Positions 27,601 through 35,874 of a stretch of 46,554 nt of DNA are shown in pieces (within the stretch, counting starts at the first letter, position 1; each line of letters opens with the position of its first letter). Origin of the DNA: Theionarchaea archaeon. GTDB lineage: Archaea > Methanobacteriota_B > Thermococci > Methanofastidiosales > SZ-28-30. Location: positions 1 to 46,554 of the forward strand of contig JACVGW010000013.1 of assembly GCA_018992565.1 (NCBI GenBank). The letters run 5' to 3'. Below the pieces are notes generated by a model that was not told the origin of the DNA, made no database searches, and saw nothing but the letters and a program-made list of their open reading frames with translations. The position numbers and the translations under genes are program-made.

Positions 27601-28205
27601 TCAAATCACCAGAGCTATTAGACTTACTGCCCCTGCTATAATTGAAATCAAGATCCCAAGAACTCCAATGAATCTATATTTCGCCTCGTTAGCATCTGGA
27701 AGCTGATCTCTCAACGTCTTTGCTTCATCATAGGCTTTCTTGAATTCAATCAAACAGAGCTCCCAATCTTCTATTTTGCCCTTCAGTCTACGACCTTCCA
27801 GCAAATGGTACTGGATCCTTCCGAGATGCGCTCCTAGGGGGTCTCTTTCTGGCAATGAAAAACATGCAAGCCTGTAGAAAATCCGTGGTTTTTCGAGAGT
27901 CTTCAATACGGAATAGAATGATTCAGTGACAAGAATCTCAACGCTTTCTATAGAAGCTCTTCTCAAGTGATCTTCCGCTAGATCAAGACTCTTGAGCTGT
28001 TTTTCCTCTCCCCCCGATTTTCTACAAGAGCAATAGCAATGTGATCCAGAGCGTCTCTCAGCTGAAGAATCTGGGAAAGACTGTACCCCCTGCTCTTGGA
28101 TTCCAGATCGAGAATTCCCAACTTTGCATATTTGTAGGGCTTATCAAGAATCTCAATCAGTCTTTTTACTATTTCGGGATCAAGACCTTCGACCGTCTAT
28201 TTCCC
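27601..28205 (-). pseudogene. Frameshift-split hypothetical gene with C-terminal TM helix (27601-27966 joined to upstream frame)
   Basis: Upstream frame VEGLDPEIVKRLIEILDKPYKYAKLGILDLESKSRGYSLSQILQLRDALDHIAIALVENRG runs to the G6 tract (plus C6 at 28010-28015); with one added G the frame continues GEEKQLKSLDLAEDHLRRASIESVEILVTESF into the 27601..27966 ORF. Confidence 0.5.
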
Positions 28206-28498
28206 TATCCCTGCTGTTCAACAAATCTGTCAATGAATCTTTGTTTTCGAACAACGTCTTTCTTCAAAAGAGGTAGCGCAAAGTGCGTGAATACGCTTCC
28301 TCGAATTATTGCCCGAGAATGAGATTCTGAACTTCTAAGTTCAAGAATGTTTTCGTCAGTTACACCCAGTCTGTTCTCAATTTCCTCGAATGTAGTCTCG
28401 AAAAATGCTTCCTTCTGAATTCCAATCTCCCGTGAAAGAGACATTGCCTTCTTTTCAAGATACGAACCTTCTTCTTTACGAGAATTCTTCCCGACCAT
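28205..28498 (-). CDS. Hypothetical protein
   Basis: ORF MVGKNSRKEEGSYLEKKAMSLSREIGIQKEAFFETTFEEIENRLGVTDENILELRS...; no family recognised. Confidence 0.35.
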   Translation of the reverse strand: MVGKNSRKEEGSYLEKKAMSLSREIGIQKEAFFETTFEEIENRLGVTDENILELRSSESHSRAIIRGSVFTHFALPLLKKDVVRKQRFIDRFVEQQG

Positions 28499-28966
28499 AT
28501 GTTGTCCACCTCTGTCTTCTCTGCGGGGGTTTCTCCTTATAAGGCTTACGCATCTAAAGAGCACTTGAGCGATTTTGAAGACTAGTAACACCGTCATGAA
28601 TTTGAAGATTATCCTTCAAATGAAGGTAAACTGGAAATAACGTTGAAATCATCATAGTCTACGTTTACTCATTAGATGACGGCTCTGTCTTCCCTGTAAT
28701 AGAAGAATCCCTATGTTCCCTACGTCCGCCACTCTGCAATCCTGATTACCTTCTCTCAACTGAACAGAGAGTATTTTAGAGCCGGGATAAATGCTATCTC
28801 ATAAACGTATCGATACGTGGAATTTTAGTGTTTCCCAGTCATCCCACCTCGAACCCACCATTCTTAAAGGTGTACTGCAAGAGCTCATGAATTATCCACC
28901 GTTAACTGAATACGCTGATAGGGAAAAAAGATTCTTCGCCCACAAGGGTGAGAACCTGATGAAGGG

Positions 28967-29788
28967 CTATACTTCCTTCAAGATTCCCTCATATACCATG
29001 CGGGCCTCACCTGTCAGATAGATTTTCTGCAGAGTATCATCTTCAATGGTAATTTTGAGAGTACCACCTTTTGTCCTGACCTCAACCTCGGGTCCACACA
29101 TTCCATGCAGAAACACTGCGCACGCTGCCGCTCCAGATCCCGTTCCGCAGGCCAGAGTCTCCCTCTCCACTCCTCTCTCGTACGTCCTGTTCATAATTGT
29201 ATTCTTCCCTACTACTCTGCAGAAATTGACATTCGTTCCCCTGGGAAAAGCCTTATCATACCTGATTCTTCTGCCAATCTCTTCAATATCCTCCTCCATG
29301 GTCAGGTCATCCTTGAATATCACGCTATGTGGCAGCCCAGGTGTGCCTTCCTCAATGTAATCAACGCATATTCTCCTGTCATTTACCATGATCTCCTTGT
29401 TGAGTTCCTTTTCTGTTACTGGATTCAGCGTAATTGTAGCCTGTTTGCCTGAAACATGCGCCTCCAGTATGCCGGACATACTTTCTACAGTCATTTCTTC
29501 ACCTGCTATCCCCTTCAGATAGGCAAATCGGGTAATGCATCGCGCCCCATTTCCGCACATCTCCCCTTCAGTCCCGTCAGCATTGAAATACCTCATTCTA
29601 AAGGTGGCAACCTGTGAGGGCTCCACCAGGAGAATTCCATCTGCACCCACAGAGAGCCGTCTCCTGCACACGCTCTTGGCAAAATCACCCTTCTCCTTCT
29701 CAGGTATGAGACCTTCTCGATTGTCAATAACCAAGAAGTCATTTCCTGCACCAGACATCTTGCAAAACTGGATTCCTTCTGTCTTCAT
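28967..29788 (-). CDS. dapF: Diaminopimelate epimerase
   Basis: FCKMSGAGNDFLVIDNREG, MCGNGARCITRFAY, ETLACGTGSGAAACAVFLHG. Confidence 0.95.
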   Translation of the reverse strand: MKTEGIQFCKMSGAGNDFLVIDNREGLIPEKEKGDFAKSVCRRRLSVGADGILLVEPSQVATFRMRYFNADGTEGEMCGNGARCITRFAYLKGIAGEEMTVESMSGILEAHVSGKQATITLNPVTEKELNKEIMVNDRRICVDYIEEGTPGLPHSVIFKDDLTMEEDIEEIGRRIRYDKAFPRGTNVNFCRVVGKNTIMNRTYERGVERETLACGTGSGAAACAVFLHGMCGPEVEVRTKGGTLKITIEDDTLQKIYLTGEARMVYEGILKEV

Positions 29789-30919
29789 CTACCCACCCAC
29801 GTACTCTTTCAGGATGGATACAAGCCGGGTAATGTCGTCTTCATTGTTATAGATGTGAGGGGCTACCCGTATCCCATCTCTGAGACTGATTCTCACATTC
29901 CTGCTCTGATACAATTCTGCAAGCTTCTCTCTGTTCTTGACATCAAAGACCAGGATACAGCTCCGCTCACTCTCCCGCAGAGATGAGACAATACTCACAT
30001 GCAGTGCTTCCAATTCTTCAATCAAGCAATCAAGAAGCCCAAGAACATGTTCTGTAATGTTTCTCACCTTTACCTTGTGGAAGAAATCCAGGATAGGATC
30101 CATGCTGTATAACAAGGCCCAGGGTAATGTCCCTGACTCGAATTTCTGAGCCGTTTTCATGAGCTCCAGTTCTGTTGGGAAACTCCAGGGATCTGGAGTG
30201 CTCATCCACCCGATATTGGTGGTAGAAATTTCATCCAGGATATCCTTGTTACAATACAGAAACCCAACTCCATCAGGACCCAGCAGCCACTTGTAGCTGC
30301 TGGTACACAGAATGTCAATCCCGTATCGCTTCACGTCCATTTCGAGGGCACCCAGTGACTGGATTGCATCCACCACAAAGTATGCACCAACCTCCTTGCA
30401 TAGGTTCCCAATTGCTTCAAGGTCACTGCGAAATCCATTCTTGAACTGAACGCTGCTGATGGACACAGCTCTCGTATTTTCATCAATGCTCTTCTGGACA
30501 TTCTCTACGGGAATTCTGTTGTTCATAACCTCCATTAGCCGTATTTCAACACCTTTCTGCTTCAAAGCCAACCAAGGTAGGAAATTGGAGGGAAAATCAT
30601 ACTTATTCACCACCACATTGTCTCCCTTCTTGAAGTCCATGCCATTGATTGCAAAGTTTAGCCCTTCTGATGTGTTCATCACACAAGCAATTTCCTCTTT
30701 CTCTGCATTAATGAGCTTCCCAAATTTAGCTTTGATTTCTAGGGCGTCATCCTCCCAGGTATGGTAGTTGACTGATCCATTTGTTAATTTGTCATTCCAC
30801 CATGTCTCGCATCCAGCTTTGCTGAATCGCGGAGAAAGCCCACATGCTGCAGCATTCAGATAGGTCCAGTTGCTCACTGCAGGCTCAAAGTGGGCTCTAA
30901 TTTCCTGATTATCCATCAA
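29789..30919 (-). CDS. Class V aminotransferase-fold PLP enzyme (cysteine desulfurase / isopenicillin N epimerase-like)
   Basis: VDAIQSLGALEMDVKRYGIDILCTSSYKWLLGPDGVGFLY (PLP lysine); abuts dapF and overlaps lysA by 11 nt. Confidence 0.8.
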   Translation of the reverse strand: MMDNQEIRAHFEPAVSNWTYLNAAACGLSPRFSKAGCETWWNDKLTNGSVNYHTWEDDALEIKAKFGKLINAEKEEIACVMNTSEGLNFAINGMDFKKGDNVVVNKYDFPSNFLPWLALKQKGVEIRLMEVMNNRIPVENVQKSIDENTRAVSISSVQFKNGFRSDLEAIGNLCKEVGAYFVVDAIQSLGALEMDVKRYGIDILCTSSYKWLLGPDGVGFLYCNKDILDEISTTNIGWMSTPDPWSFPTELELMKTAQKFESGTLPWALLYSMDPILDFFHKVKVRNITEHVLGLLDCLIEELEALHVSIVSSLRESERSCILVFDVKNREKLAELYQSRNVRISLRDGIRVAPHIYNNEDDITRLVSILKEYVGG

Positions 30920-32132
30920 TATCTACCTCACATTGATTGCGTAATAAGTCCTGGAACGTTCCTCTCTTTCTGATCTCGGTGACAGTCGTCTTATCCACCA
31001 GGACTTCTGCAGGGAGCGGTCTGGAGTTATATTCTGATGCCATACTGAATCCGTACGCTCCCGTGTTCAAAATAGCCAGCAGGTCCCCCTCTTTGAGCGG
31101 TGGGAGAAGTCTGTTTCTGGCAAATATGTCTGCACTCTCACAGATGTCACCACATACTGTGACTTCAGAATGTTCCTGGAATTCCCTTCTGGACTCTGAA
31201 GGCACCACTTTGACAATTTCGTGGTACGCATTGTACAGGGCGGGCCTCATGAAATGGTTGAATCCTGTATCCACGCCGACAAAGGTGTACTTGGGATTTT
31301 CTTTAACTGCAGTCACGGTGGTGAGAAGTATGCCAGATTCTGCCACCAGAAACCGCCCCGGTTCCAGGACCAGGGTGACCGCATGGTTGTGCTCAGCCCA
31401 CCGGGTGACCATGTCTGTGAGGCTCTCACCAAATTTCCTCAAGTCCATGGAAACTTGTCCTGGCTCATAGGGAACACCCAGCCCTCCTCCAATATCGACA
31501 AATTCCAGATCTGGAAATTCGCCCGCCACTTGCAAGAGGGATTCCACACCTTTGAGAAGCAGCACCGGCTCCAGGATCCCTGAACCAATATGCATGTGGA
31601 CACCTTTCAAATGCAGATTATACTTGTTCAAGAGTGATGTAATCTGGGCAACGTCAGTCTGGTATATGCCAAATTTACTCTGCAGTCCTCCTGTAATGAC
31701 ATGTTTGTGGTGCCCTGCTCCCAGGTTGGGATTAATCCTGATACACACATCAGACTCGGGATTTATCTGCCCATACACTTCCAGCTGGGATAGCGAATCT
31801 GCGGTCATTAAAACATCATGAGAAATAGCATACATGATTTCAGAATGTGTGAGGTTGTTGCCTGTAAATAGAATGTCAGAAGAACTGAATCCTGCCTTCA
31901 ATGCCAGGAAGATTTCCCCAGGTGAGACACAGTCTACAGCACAGCCTAAATCCCTGAATATTCTGAGTATAGCACAATTGGTGTTGGCCTTACATGCATA
32001 GTGTATCCTGAGAGGGGTGTAGCGAATGCTCTGAGCCAGGTTCTGGTACTGCCTGGCCATGACCTGCTTATCATACACATAGGTTGGAGTTCCATACGCT
32101 GTCCTGATTTCAGCCAATCGGTCAAAGTCCAT
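30909..32132 (-). CDS. lysA: Diaminopimelate decarboxylase
   Basis: IHYACKANTNCAILRIF, GVHMHIGSGI, FVDIGGGLGVPYEPG, VLEPGRFLVAESG, CGDICESADIFARNRLLPPLKEGDLLAILNTGAYGFSMASEYNSRPLPAEVLV. Confidence 0.9.
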   Translation of the reverse strand: MDFDRLAEIRTAYGTPTYVYDKQVMARQYQNLAQSIRYTPLRIHYACKANTNCAILRIFRDLGCAVDCVSPGEIFLALKAGFSSSDILFTGNNLTHSEIMYAISHDVLMTADSLSQLEVYGQINPESDVCIRINPNLGAGHHKHVITGGLQSKFGIYQTDVAQITSLLNKYNLHLKGVHMHIGSGILEPVLLLKGVESLLQVAGEFPDLEFVDIGGGLGVPYEPGQVSMDLRKFGESLTDMVTRWAEHNHAVTLVLEPGRFLVAESGILLTTVTAVKENPKYTFVGVDTGFNHFMRPALYNAYHEIVKVVPSESRREFQEHSEVTVCGDICESADIFARNRLLPPLKEGDLLAILNTGAYGFSMASEYNSRPLPAEVLVDKTTVTEIRKRGTFQDLLRNQCEVDIDG

Positions 32133-32154
32133 AGTATCACACTAATATATAATA

Positions 32155-32183
32155 GGGAGGGGAACTATATAAGTTCCTCTCCC
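32155..32183. promoter_or_regulatory. Stem-loop GGGAGGGGAAC-TATATAA-GTTCCTCTCCC at the lysA2/lysA1 junction
   Basis: 11-bp arms with one non-Watson-Crick position, spanning the stop codon of the upstream paralog. Confidence 0.45.
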
Positions 32184-33499
32184 ATGAAAAGATCAGTCAT
32201 AGCTTCTCTTCTCTTGATAATCCTTGGTACACCGTCTTTGATGAGAACGGCAGCAGGGAAGGGATAAGAATTGTACCTGTTGAGTATTGCCATGGTATAC
32301 GCTCCACAATCCAAGAATGCCAGAACATCGCCTTCTTCCAGGTATGGGAGCTCTCTGTTGTACCCTAGAACATCTCCTGCATAGCATAGAGGTCCTGCAA
32401 CGTTGATAACCTCTTTTTTTGTCTCCTTCATTTTGTTGCAACATACAGATTGGTACACATACCATCCCTGGGTGGCTCGCAGGTTGATATTTGCTCCACC
32501 ATCCACCAGGGCCCACTTCTTGCCTGATTCTTCTCTCTTTACTGTACCCACAGTGACCAACAAAATGGTGGAGGTGCCGATGATGCTCCCTCCCGGCTCA
32601 ATGACCACATCACAGTCGCCCAATCCATGCTCTTCCTTTTTCTGGACAAATGGGTCCAGTATGGCGTGAGCATACTCCTCCAGGGGAGCACGGTCAATGT
32701 ACTTAAAGGGGATAGCAATTCCCCCACCCAGGTCCACCATCTCAAGATCAATGTCCAGCTTTTCTTTCAGATCTCCCACAAAATTCATGATCCGTGTACT
32801 GGCAACGCGGTAAGGGTCAGTATTCTCAATCTGAGATCCGATATGGGTATGTATTCCCACAATTTCAACGTTCTTCAGATTCTTTGCCTTCTTGTAAGCT
32901 TCCAATCCTTTTTCCAATCTGATCCCGAATTTGCTCTCGTCAAGGGCAGTTTCCCAGACACTCAATGTACCTGTTCTCACAATAGGGTTGATGCGGATTC
33001 CAATCCTGGCAGGTATTCCCACTCTGGATGCTTCCTCATCTACCATATCCAGTTCATGGAAGGAATCCACGTTTATGACAGCACCCATCCTGATGGCCAG
33101 TCTGATTCCTTTCCTGTCCTTGTAGCAGCCATTCAGTACAATATTACCTCCTTTCACACCCACGATTCTGGCCAGGAATAATTCGCCCGTGGAAATCACT
33201 TCTGCTGTAGCACCTTCTTCATTGAGAATTCTCAAAGCCGCCAGTATGGGGTTTGCCTTATAGGCGTAGGCAACCTTCGCCCGGCTGTACACTGCCGTGA
33301 ATGCCTTAACAAGGTTGCGGTAGTTCTCCCGAATCCTTCTCTCGCTCATGACATACAGGGGTGACCCGAACTGGTTCCGAAGATCCATACAGTCCACTCC
33401 ATCAACCTGCAAGTGTCCTTTCTGGTTGACCTCCACGTAGCCGGGTTCGGGGACAAATTGGTTGAGCCGCGCTTCGTCAATGATGATTTCTTCTGACAT
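32165..33499 (-). CDS. Second LysA-family PLP decarboxylase paralog with non-canonical motifs
   Basis: VAYAYKANPILAALRIL, GIHTHIGSQIENTDPY, VDLGGGIAIPF, VIEPGGSIIGTS, GPLCYAGDVLGYNRELPYLEEGDVLAFLDCGAYTMAILNRYNSYPFPAAVLI. Confidence 0.8.
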   Translation of the reverse strand: MSEEIIIDEARLNQFVPEPGYVEVNQKGHLQVDGVDCMDLRNQFGSPLYVMSERRIRENYRNLVKAFTAVYSRAKVAYAYKANPILAALRILNEEGATAEVISTGELFLARIVGVKGGNIVLNGCYKDRKGIRLAIRMGAVINVDSFHELDMVDEEASRVGIPARIGIRINPIVRTGTLSVWETALDESKFGIRLEKGLEAYKKAKNLKNVEIVGIHTHIGSQIENTDPYRVASTRIMNFVGDLKEKLDIDLEMVDLGGGIAIPFKYIDRAPLEEYAHAILDPFVQKKEEHGLGDCDVVIEPGGSIIGTSTILLVTVGTVKREESGKKWALVDGGANINLRATQGWYVYQSVCCNKMKETKKEVINVAGPLCYAGDVLGYNRELPYLEEGDVLAFLDCGAYTMAILNRYNSYPFPAAVLIKDGVPRIIKRREAMTDLFMGEELI

Positions 33500-33513
33500 T
33501 GTCACACCTCTTT

Positions 33514-34230
33514 TCATCTCTTGAGCAGGGTTCCATACCCGGGAAGAGTAATTCCCAGGTTTTTCAGAGCAATACAGTGCCATAAGGTAGCCTGATTCGA
33601 ACTGATGACAGGCTTCTTCAATCGAGTCTCCAGTAGGTCTATGATCTCAACTGTCCTGAAATCAGTACAGCTCAGAAAAACACAGTCACAGTCTTTTGTA
33701 TTCACGCTGGTTCCTAGGTTGTATGCGATATAGGGCTCCTGTTTTCCCACATCGACATCAGGAACAATGTTCAATCCTTGAGAATTGGTCACTTCAATGT
33801 TATTTCCTTCAAAGAAATGAATCGCCTTCTCATTAATCTCGTCGGAATATGGGGTTCCCAGTGCAATCTTTTTGACCTTGAGGATCTTCAATGCCTCAAT
33901 GACAGCTGTGGAGGTGGTGGTGGCAGTTATGTGGGTCTCTTCCTCAATTTCCTGAATAATTTCCTGATCAAAGTGCAACCCCTTAACAAAGCTCCCACTG
34001 GTGCATCCATAGGCAAGAACATCCATCTCTGCACTCTTGAGCTCTTCACATGCTCTTTTCAATCCCTCTTTCATCTGTAACAGTGTTTCCACAGAGAGCT
34101 CTTCCAGAAAGACTCGGGTAGCATGGACACTCACTCCAGGTATATCCCGGAAAAGCTTGTTGAATTCACTCTCCATGACCGTGTTGTCTGAAGGTATAAT
34201 CAACCCAATTCTGCACCGCCAGCCATACAT
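33514..34230 (-). CDS. Maleate cis-trans isomerase / Asp-Glu racemase superfamily protein
   Basis: RIGLIIPSDNTVMESEFNKLF, catalytic Cys contexts VLAYGCTSGSFVKG and CVFLSCTDFRTVEIIDLLE. Confidence 0.8.
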   Translation of the reverse strand: MYGWRCRIGLIIPSDNTVMESEFNKLFRDIPGVSVHATRVFLEELSVETLLQMKEGLKRACEELKSAEMDVLAYGCTSGSFVKGLHFDQEIIQEIEEETHITATTTSTAVIEALKILKVKKIALGTPYSDEINEKAIHFFEGNNIEVTNSQGLNIVPDVDVGKQEPYIAYNLGTSVNTKDCDCVFLSCTDFRTVEIIDLLETRLKKPVISSNQATLWHCIALKNLGITLPGYGTLLKR

Positions 34231-34242
34231 GTATCCACCTAC

Positions 34243-35217
34243 TTACACCATGACCTTGTCCCTGTCAATGACTACTTTTCCATCCAGTTCCACGGTGGGG
34301 TCTTTCATGATCAAGTCAATGTGGAAAGGTGCCTTGTTCTGTCCGCCCAGAGTAATATTGTCACCAAGTGCAATATGAGCAGTACCCAGGGCAGATTCAT
34401 CCTCAATAATCCGCCCCTGCAATTCTGCCTGTGGGTTCAGGCCAAGTCCAAATTCCGCCACGAAATACTGGTTGGGATCATGTGCACTTTCCAGCAAGTT
34501 CTTCAGCCGCTCTGCTATGACGCCACCTTCGACCTTGATTGCCTTTCCATTTTTCACTTCAATTCTGATGGGTGCATCTACAAACCCAAAATCTGTAGCT
34601 GTCACATCTACGACGAAGACGCCCTCAGACGTGTCTTCCACAGGGGTGATATTCGCCTCAATATCGGGCACTCCCACCAGATCACCTTTGTTCCTGGCAA
34701 TACCTGGCTCAAACTGTCCTATTCTCCCTTTAAGAGAGGCTGTAATGTCTGTTCCTCCCGGCGTCGTCAGGTGTATCTTTTCCGCCTTGGTCAATCGGTC
34801 GGCGAGCTTCTTGCAGATAGGTTCTATCTCCTCAAAATTCGCGGTAATTGCTCCCCGCATAAGAGTGCAGGGCAGCGCACCTGTCATAGAAAGAACGCGC
34901 GCACCCTTGGCACAGGAATCTCTTGTGGCTTTCGTGTGAAACAGCGTCTTTGATGTGGGCGTGATAATCACATCAGACACTAGCATAGCCTCCCTGACGT
35001 GTGCAGGGGGTTCTTCAGCGTGTCCTTTTCGAGGAGTCATGAGAGCAATCAAGGGCTCCGCATTTTCGTAGTAGGCAGCTGCAGCCAATGCAGCGGAAAT
35101 ACTGAATTCAATTTCTGTATCTGTCACTATCAAGACCTTTTCTCCAGGTTTCGTTTGAGCACATTCCTTGATTACCTTCTTGGCTCCTACCATCATCTGT
35201 ATTATTTCACTATCCAT
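34243..35217 (-). CDS. M29-like leucyl aminopeptidase family protein
   Basis: GEKVLIVTDTEIEFSISAALAAAA, HVREAMLVSDVIITPTSKTLFHTKA, GTAHIALGDNITLGGQNKAPFHIDLIMKDPTVELDGKVV. Confidence 0.7.
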   Translation of the reverse strand: MDSEIIQMMVGAKKVIKECAQTKPGEKVLIVTDTEIEFSISAALAAAAYYENAEPLIALMTPRKGHAEEPPAHVREAMLVSDVIITPTSKTLFHTKATRDSCAKGARVLSMTGALPCTLMRGAITANFEEIEPICKKLADRLTKAEKIHLTTPGGTDITASLKGRIGQFEPGIARNKGDLVGVPDIEANITPVEDTSEGVFVVDVTATDFGFVDAPIRIEVKNGKAIKVEGGVIAERLKNLLESAHDPNQYFVAEFGLGLNPQAELQGRIIEDESALGTAHIALGDNITLGGQNKAPFHIDLIMKDPTVELDGKVVIDRDKVMV

Positions 35218-35330
35218 CTTCTTACCTCCTTTCAAGAACTGGCACAGATTTTCTTCTCCTTCTCTCTTCTTTTCTGACTCTTGCGCAGAAAGAGTCGTCA
35301 GATGCTCGGGTCACAGAGCGTTCCCGACGA

Positions 35331-35810
35331 TCAGTGAATGCACCTGATGGAATCAAATATTTCGTCAATCACAGGTTGATGCTCTGCTCTCAGGGAAGGC
35401 ACCAGAGACACATAGACTGTAACGAATCGCCTGTGAAAATCACAGAAGAACATACAGTGGCTGTGTTCCACTGCTCCCTTCTTCAACCCGACGAATCCCG
35501 AGCGTCCTCTGGTTTCCATGGTCTCCTTGAATGCTCTGTGTCCAGAGATCTCGGTCACTTCTTTTCTGGTAAGCTTGAATTTCTTGTCTTTTTTCTTCAG
35601 GTTTGTCAAGACTCGTTCTTCATATTCTTCCAGGGTTATAGCCCTCTCCACTTTTTCCCACAAGAGCCCCATGAGAATATCGTTGCCCAGTGCATTGACC
35701 TTTCCTTCCTGGAAGGTCACCTGACGTGACTCTATGATTATCTTCCAGCTTCGGGGGTATTCCACGGACAGTCCATACAAGCTCAGTATATCAAACAGTT
35801 CTCTCTGCAT
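35331..35810 (-). CDS. Hypothetical protein, possibly PsbP/DUF1795-like fold
   Basis: LSVEYPRSWKIIIESRQVTFQEG...SGHRAFKETMETRGR...VTVYVSLVPSLRAEHQPVIDEIFDSIRCI; weak family resemblance only. Confidence 0.4.
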   Translation of the reverse strand: MQRELFDILSLYGLSVEYPRSWKIIIESRQVTFQEGKVNALGNDILMGLLWEKVERAITLEEYEERVLTNLKKKDKKFKLTRKEVTEISGHRAFKETMETRGRSGFVGLKKGAVEHSHCMFFCDFHRRFVTVYVSLVPSLRAEHQPVIDEIFDSIRCIH

Positions 35811-35825
35811 TGAAATCACCTTTTT

Positions 35826-35866
35826 CAGTAAGAAATGAAAAAAATAAAAAAATATGGAATAGAGAT
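35826..35866 (-). terminator. T-rich terminator after the SSS symporter
   Basis: Minus strand CCATATTTTTTTATTTTTTTCATTTC just past the symporter stop. Confidence 0.4.
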
Positions 35867-35874
35867 TTTGAGTC

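Noticed and set aside
28791-29021. 76-aa plus-strand ORF upstream of and overlapping dapF end
   Set aside because: No recognisable domain and overlaps the dapF 3' end; weak support.
34321-34953. 210-aa plus-strand ORF opposite the M29-like gene
   Set aside because: Long but compositionally shadow-like, no recognisable family, and opposite a motif-supported gene.
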